Shown: positions 63,601-64,000 of the stretch, one piece after another
Layout of the letters: each line of letters begins with the position of its first letter
How positions within the stretch are numbered: position 1 is the first letter of the stretch
Source of the DNA: Promerops cafer
Lineage: Eukaryota; Chordata; Aves; Passeriformes; Nectariniidae
Direction of reading: 5' to 3'
Length of the DNA: 64,000 nt
NCBI GenBank assembly: GCA_013398275.1
Contig: VZSE01012296.1
Location: 1,831,272-1,895,271 of the forward strand
Position numbers and translations under genes: made by a program
The notes under the pieces: generated by a model
Seen by the model: only the letters and a program-made list of their open reading frames with translations
Told to the model about the DNA's origin: nothing
Databases searched by the model: none

Positions 63601-64000
63601 ATAATCCAAATTTAGTCCTGTTTATTTTTAGAAGAGTTTATTCGCAGAATAGCAATTACCATAGAAATTCACTGGGAAAAAGGATTAATACTGAGCAAGT
63701 AACAGGAACAATGTGGAAGCTGGTGAAAGGAGAGTTCTAAGCATGAATGCTTTCTCAAGACAGCAGTTGGTTTATGTTTCCACACAAGGACACTGCAGTG
63801 TACTAGAGGCTGTACTGTCCAACTGAAGAGAAGTCTTGTTTATCTCTTTCCACTTACATTAATATTTTAGTATTTGTCTATTTGCACTGGACTACCCTGG
63901 GTAAATTTTCTTTCCCATGTCTGTCCCTTCCTGTTAAGGGTTACATTCTTTCACAAAGCAAAAACACAACACATGTTTGTCCCACGTGAGACATGAAATT
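60671..64000 (-). other. TJP1: TJP1 intron running off the window, with one candidate cassette exon
   Basis: No further confident ZO-1 exon appears up to the window end. The large upstream exons encoding PDZ, SH3, GUK and the actin-binding region must lie beyond 64,000. The sequence is AT-rich and unique. A slightly GC-richer patch at 62,420-63,100 has frames up to 81 codons without recognisable similarity. Confidence 0.75.
61427..61477 (-). CDS. TJP1: Candidate in-frame cassette exon of TJP1 (51 nt)
   Basis: On the minus strand a pyrimidine-rich tract ends in ATCACCTAG (acceptor AG at 61,479-61,478) and the donor is AGTG|GTAAGA. Between them are 51 nt, a multiple of three. In the phase required by the next exon the sequence is open and reads FLGSYTSYDYLKRSIKW, the final Trp being completed by the first G of the exon at 60,670. 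Inclusion or skipping would therefore keep the ZO-1 frame. I do not recall this peptide from known ZO-1 isoforms. It could equally be a chance pair of splice-like signals. Confidence 0.35.

Noticed and set aside
61478..64000. Search for further upstream TJP1 exons
   Set aside because: Minus-strand frames here show no ZO-1-like proline-rich or actin-binding-region sequence, so none was called.

Overview
The window is vertebrate nuclear DNA, almost certainly from a bird. It is AT-rich and gene-poor, with split genes and GT-AG introns. It carries 3'-end fragments of CR1 LINEs, the dominant avian retroposon, and an LTR-like element. The two recognisable genes sit in the order ENTREP2 (FAM189A1) - TJP1, both on the minus strand. 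This is the order known from human 15q13, whose avian counterpart is the chicken chromosome 10 block. Nothing resembles prokaryotic operons, CRISPR or phage.

Layout. Positions 1-26,992 are read as part of the large first intron of ENTREP2. The stretch holds two CR1 fragments (1-620 and 7,866-8,120), a perfect 23-bp minisatellite (9,999-10,101), an adjoining CpG-rich then G/T-rich block (10,102-10,375), and otherwise unique AT-rich DNA. A CpG island (about 26,340-27,660) contains the first coding exon of ENTREP2 (26,993-27,113), whose 5' part is lost in a 288-bp run of N. Positions 27,661-52,630 are intergenic. They contain a probable solo LTR (about 32,044-32,490), a locally mis-assembled segment in which 532 bp appear twice around a 231-bp gap (36,782-38,564), an antisense CR1 (about 44,580-45,185) and no gene I can support.

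The right part, 52,630-64,000, is the 3' end of TJP1 (ZO-1) on the minus strand. It has a 3' UTR of about 1.5 kb with tandem poly(A) signals and five coding exons with mutually consistent splice phases: 60,492-60,670; 59,375-59,816; 57,931-58,148; 57,487-57,630; 54,123-54,217. Together they encode the proline-rich tail and the complete C-terminal ZU5 domain, ending in LIDHF. The penultimate exon has two in-frame donor sites 60 nt apart. A 51-nt cassette-exon candidate with good splice signals lies at 61,427-61,477.

How the genes relate. ZO-1 is the cytoplasmic scaffold of tight junctions and ENTREP2 is a poorly characterised four-pass membrane protein. They are neighbours by ancient synteny: TJP2 and ENTREP1 are also neighbours, each pair near an APBA gene. 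I see no evidence that they are co-regulated. I found no convincing undescribed biological system. The best leads are the TJP1 splice variants, the 3' UTR hairpin and the intronic CpG/minisatellite block. The main caution is the false duplication.
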